Shown: piece after piece, positions 61,724 to 64,000 of the stretch
Layout of the letters: each line of letters opens with the position of its first letter
Position numbering within the stretch: the first letter of the stretch is position 1
DNA from: Ethanoligenens sp047722935
GTDB lineage: Bacteria; Bacillota; Clostridia; Oscillospirales; Ethanoligenentaceae
Reading direction: 5' to 3'
NCBI GenBank assembly: GCA_047722935.1
Contig: JBDNZS010000003.1
Coordinates: forward strand, 1-64,000
Length of the DNA: 64,000 nt
Position numbers and translations under genes: made by a program
The notes under the pieces: model-generated
Told to the model about the DNA's origin: nothing
Seen by the model: only the letters and a program-made list of their open reading frames with translations
Database searches by the model: none

Positions 61724-62434
61724 ATGACTTGGCTCACTGTCCTGCCTTCTCTCACACCGTTTTTAACAGCGGCAATTTTTGTCACCCTCAATGAACTGGG
61801 GGACAAAAGCCAGCTGCTCACCATTGGGTTTTCCAGCCGCATGAACTGGATGAAAGTGCTTTTGGGCGTCTTGATTGCCACAATAGCCAACCATGGGCTT
61901 GCCGTAGCGGTGGGTACATTGCTGGCACGCGTACCTGGCTGGGACGGCTGGGTACGGTTTCTGTCCGCCATCCTGTTTCTTTTTTTCGGTCTGTGGGCGT
62001 TGAAACCGGAAACCGAGAAGGACGAAAAGCCACCGGAAACAGGCCGATTCGGCGATGTGGCGACTGTCGCATTTGCATTTTTCTTTGCAGAAATGGGTGA
62101 CAAGACGCAATTGGCAACCATCGCGTTGGCGGCGCAGTTCCCCGCGACCCCGCTGCTGGTGCTGGCAGGAGCGGCAGTGGGCATGTTGCTTGCGGACAGT
62201 ATCGGCATGATCGTGGGTATTTTGCTTCATCGCAGGCTGACGGCAGGTACTTGCCGCTTGGTCGCTTCGGCCACATTTGTATTGTTCGGGCTGTTTGGCG
62301 TCTATGAAGGGCTTATTCGGCTGCTCCGCTTTTCAGGTGCGGGCGCCGCCGTCGTCGTCACATTGGCCGCAGCCTGTATTATTGTCATCGGCGCGGGGCT
62401 GCGGAAAGAGGAAGAACGGCGGAAGGATGCATAA
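61724..62434 (+). CDS. TMEM165/GDT1-family cation transporter
   Basis: A 236-aa protein with six or seven helices and the two family signatures NELGDKSQLL (about residue 25) and AEMGDKTQLA (about 135). Homologues move Mn2+ or Ca2+ against H+, and bacterial ones are tied to manganese tolerance. ATG 61724 follows AAGGAGGG. The 117-bp gap before it holds no yybP-ykoY riboswitch that I can see. It may be the last gene of the cassette or independent. Confidence 0.9.
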   Translation: MTWLTVLPSLTPFLTAAIFVTLNELGDKSQLLTIGFSSRMNWMKVLLGVLIATIANHGLAVAVGTLLARVPGWDGWVRFLSAILFLFFGLWALKPETEKDEKPPETGRFGDVATVAFAFFFAEMGDKTQLATIALAAQFPATPLLVLAGAAVGMLLADSIGMIVGILLHRRLTAGTCRLVASATFVLFGLFGVYEGLIRLLRFSGAGAAVVVTLAAACIIVIGAGLRKEEERRKDA

Positions 62435-62472
62435 ATCCGTTACCACAGACAAAATTTTCATCACCTTGCCAG

Positions 62473-62501
62473 TTGACAGTCTGTCTAAATATTGATATGC
62501 T
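62473..62501 (+). promoter_or_regulatory. Promoter of nrdJ
   Basis: TTGACA-N17-TATGCT faces right, about 170 bp upstream of the nrdJ start codon. Confidence 0.65.
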
Positions 62502-62507
62502 TAATAA

Positions 62508-62537
62508 GCGGATATACCATATGTTGTGTATATCCGC
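62508..62537. repeat. Inverted repeat in the nrdJ leader
   Basis: Perfect 10-bp arms GCGGATATAC/GTATATCCGC flank 10 bases. It overlaps the likely transcription start, which fits an operator, or forms an early hairpin in the leader. Confidence 0.55.
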
Positions 62538-62668
62538 CATATTCACCTATAAATGCAATCTCAAGTCCGGTTTCCCTCTATAGAGGCCGGGCGTGACCAT
62601 ACAGGAATGGATACTCGCCCACATGCGCAAATTGCGGGGCGCGCGTCTCAAAACAGGAGGAACCATCC

Positions 62669-64000
62669 ATGGGTATCACACAGAATGCACGCACCGTGCT
62701 GGAAAAACGGTATCTGATTCGCGACGCAAATGGCAAGGCAAGCGAAACCGTTGAGGAACTGTTCCATCGCGTTGCCGCCGCCATTGCTGCGCCGGACAAG
62801 TCCTATGACGAGCATGCCGACATCAAAGCAGTTGCCGACCGATTTTATACACGGATGACCAATCTGGAGTTTTTGCCCAACTCGCCCACCCTCATGAATG
62901 CGGGACGGCCACTCGGGCAACTTGCCGCTTGCTTTGTACTGCCGGTGGACGATAGCATGGAAGACATCTTCGAGGCCATCAAACAGGCCGCGCTCATTCA
63001 TAAATCGGGCGGCGGCACGGGTTTTTCATTCTCCCGCCTCCGGCCGAAGGGCAGCGCGGTCAACTCCACAGGCGGTGTAGCATCCGGTCCCATCAGCTTT
63101 ATGCGGGTGTTCAACACGGCCACCGAAGCAGTCAAACAAGGCGGCACCCGCCGCGGCGCCAACATGGGCATCCTGCGGGTGGATCACCCGGATATTCTTG
63201 AATTTATCGATTGCAAGAAAAACAACGCGGACATCACCAATTTCAACATCTCGGTAGGCATCACCGAAGATTTTATGCGCGCGGTGCAATCCGACTCGGA
63301 ATACGATCTTATTGATCCAAACACCAAAGACAGCGTCGGACGTCTTTCGGCTCGGGAAGTATTTGAAAAGATTGTGGACGCGGCATGGCGCAACGGTGAG
63401 CCGGGCATCATCTTCCTTGACCGTCTCAACCGTGACAATGTGGTGCCCTCGGTCGGCCCCATCGAATCCACCAATCCCTGCGGCGAGCAGCCTCTTCTGC
63501 CCTACGAAGCGTGCAACCTTGGTTCCATCAATCTGCACCAGATGCTGACACGGCAAGATGACGATGCAGCTCATATTGACTGGGACAAGCTGGCAGGCGT
63601 GGTGCGGGACGCCGTACATTTCTTGGACAATGTCATCGAAGCCAACCGCTACCCGCTGGAGCAGATCGACCATACCACCAAGCAGACCCGTAAGATCGGT
63701 CTGGGTGTAATGGGCTGGGCCGACCTGCTTTTGGAACTGGGTATCCCTTACAATTCGGACGAGGCTGTGGTGTTAGGTGAAAAAGTGATGGGGTTCATCA
63801 CCGACACCGCACGCGCGGCAAGCGCGACACTTGCACAGACACGCGGCGCATTTCCGCTCTTTGATGAAAGCACGCTCAAAGACGGCACAGCGGTACGCAA
63901 CGCCACTGTCACCACCATTGCCCCCACCGGTACGCTCTCCATCATCGCAGGATGCTCCAGCGGTGTGGAACCCGTCTTTGCCTATGTGTTCATCCGCAAC
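62669..64000 (+). CDS. nrdJ: Adenosylcobalamin-dependent ribonucleotide reductase (3' end outside window)
   Basis: Class II reductase that makes deoxyribonucleotides using a B12 radical, usable with or without oxygen. The 444 codons visible start MGITQNARTVLEKRYLIRD and include LPNSPTLMNAGRPLGQLAACFVLPV with the first active cysteine, KSGGGTGFSFSRLRP, KQGGTRRGANMG and STNPCGEQPLLPYEACNLGSINL with the catalytic cysteine. The frame is open to the window edge. ATG 62669 follows AGGAGG. No activase gene is in view, consistent with class II. Confidence 0.93.
   Translation, partial: MGITQNARTVLEKRYLIRDANGKASETVEELFHRVAAAIAAPDKSYDEHADIKAVADRFYTRMTNLEFLPNSPTLMNAGRPLGQLAACFVLPVDDSMEDIFEAIKQAALIHKSGGGTGFSFSRLRPKGSAVNSTGGVASGPISFMRVFNTATEAVKQGGTRRGANMGILRVDHPDILEFIDCKKNNADITNFNISVGITEDFMRAVQSDSEYDLIDPNTKDSVGRLSAREVFEKIVDAAWRNGEPGIIFLDRLNRDNVVPSVGPIESTNPCGEQPLLPYEACNLGSINLHQMLTRQDDDAAHIDWDKLAGVVRDAVHFLDNVIEANRYPLEQIDHTTKQTRKIGLGVMGWADLLLELGIPYNSDEAVVLGEKVMGFITDTARAASATLAQTRGAFPLFDESTLKDGTAVRNATVTTIAPTGTLSIIAGCSSGVEPVFAYVFIRN

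Overview
The window is a gene-dense stretch of a low-GC-lineage (Firmicutes) chromosome with a moderately high GC content. The ctsR-mcsA-mcsB-clpC heat-shock operon, SRP RNA directly ahead of dnaX, a YkcB-type glycosyltransferase, the CpsC/CpsD split tyrosine-kinase system, a CD1247-type protein and a B12-dependent ribonucleotide reductase all point to an anaerobic clostridium, most likely of the Oscillospiraceae/Ruminococcaceae type. That placement is inference from gene content, and I cannot fix the genus. There is no insertion sequence, prophage, CRISPR array, rRNA operon or obvious island. One tRNA gene (Gly, CCC) is present.

Layout. 0-10.6 kb is mostly leftward: ilvD, lysS and greA behind a consensus promoter and a structured leader; ftsEX; a CdaR/PucR-type regulator; an orphan sugar-ABC ATPase; an RsuA-family pseudouridine synthase; and a DUF4830/membrane-protein pair. 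10.7-18.7 kb is mainly rightward: a TetR/radical-SAM pair, SRP RNA-dnaX-ybaB-nudix-recR, and two TetR regulators, one with a perfect 31-bp operator and a coupled membrane protein. 18.8-29.7 kb is leftward: PHP hydrolase, PepC, DusB, a KimA-like permease, a NatAB-like exporter, an XRE/membrane-protein pair and a DUF815 ATPase. 30-38.5 kb has ilvBNC, a leftward GT39 enzyme and proBA. 38.5-42.7 kb holds an ABC-F protein and a minimal polysaccharide operon (chain-length regulator, kinase, priming transferase). 42.8-49 kb has eno and the ctsR operon. 49-56 kb has a cysteine/glycine-rich microprotein, two YdcF paralogues, a CD1247-type protein, efp, M24 peptidase, aroQ, an endonuclease-IV-like protein, yqeG and rpsU.

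The right end carries the most unusual content. A rightward cassette (56805-61606) joins a circularly permuted ATP-grasp ligase, an alpha-E protein, a transglutaminase-fold protein and two AspA/AstE-type proteins. The second of these has lost two of its three apparent zinc ligands. This looks like an uncharacterised amide-bond-forming and amide-cleaving pathway, and it is the best candidate for an undescribed system here. It is followed by a TMEM165/GDT1-type cation transporter and the first 444 codons of nrdJ, cut by the window edge.

Start codons were chosen by ribosome-binding site and family length, so several genes are shorter than the longest possible frame. Many promoters have two recognisable hexamers at exactly 17 bp, which made transcription units unusually easy to see.
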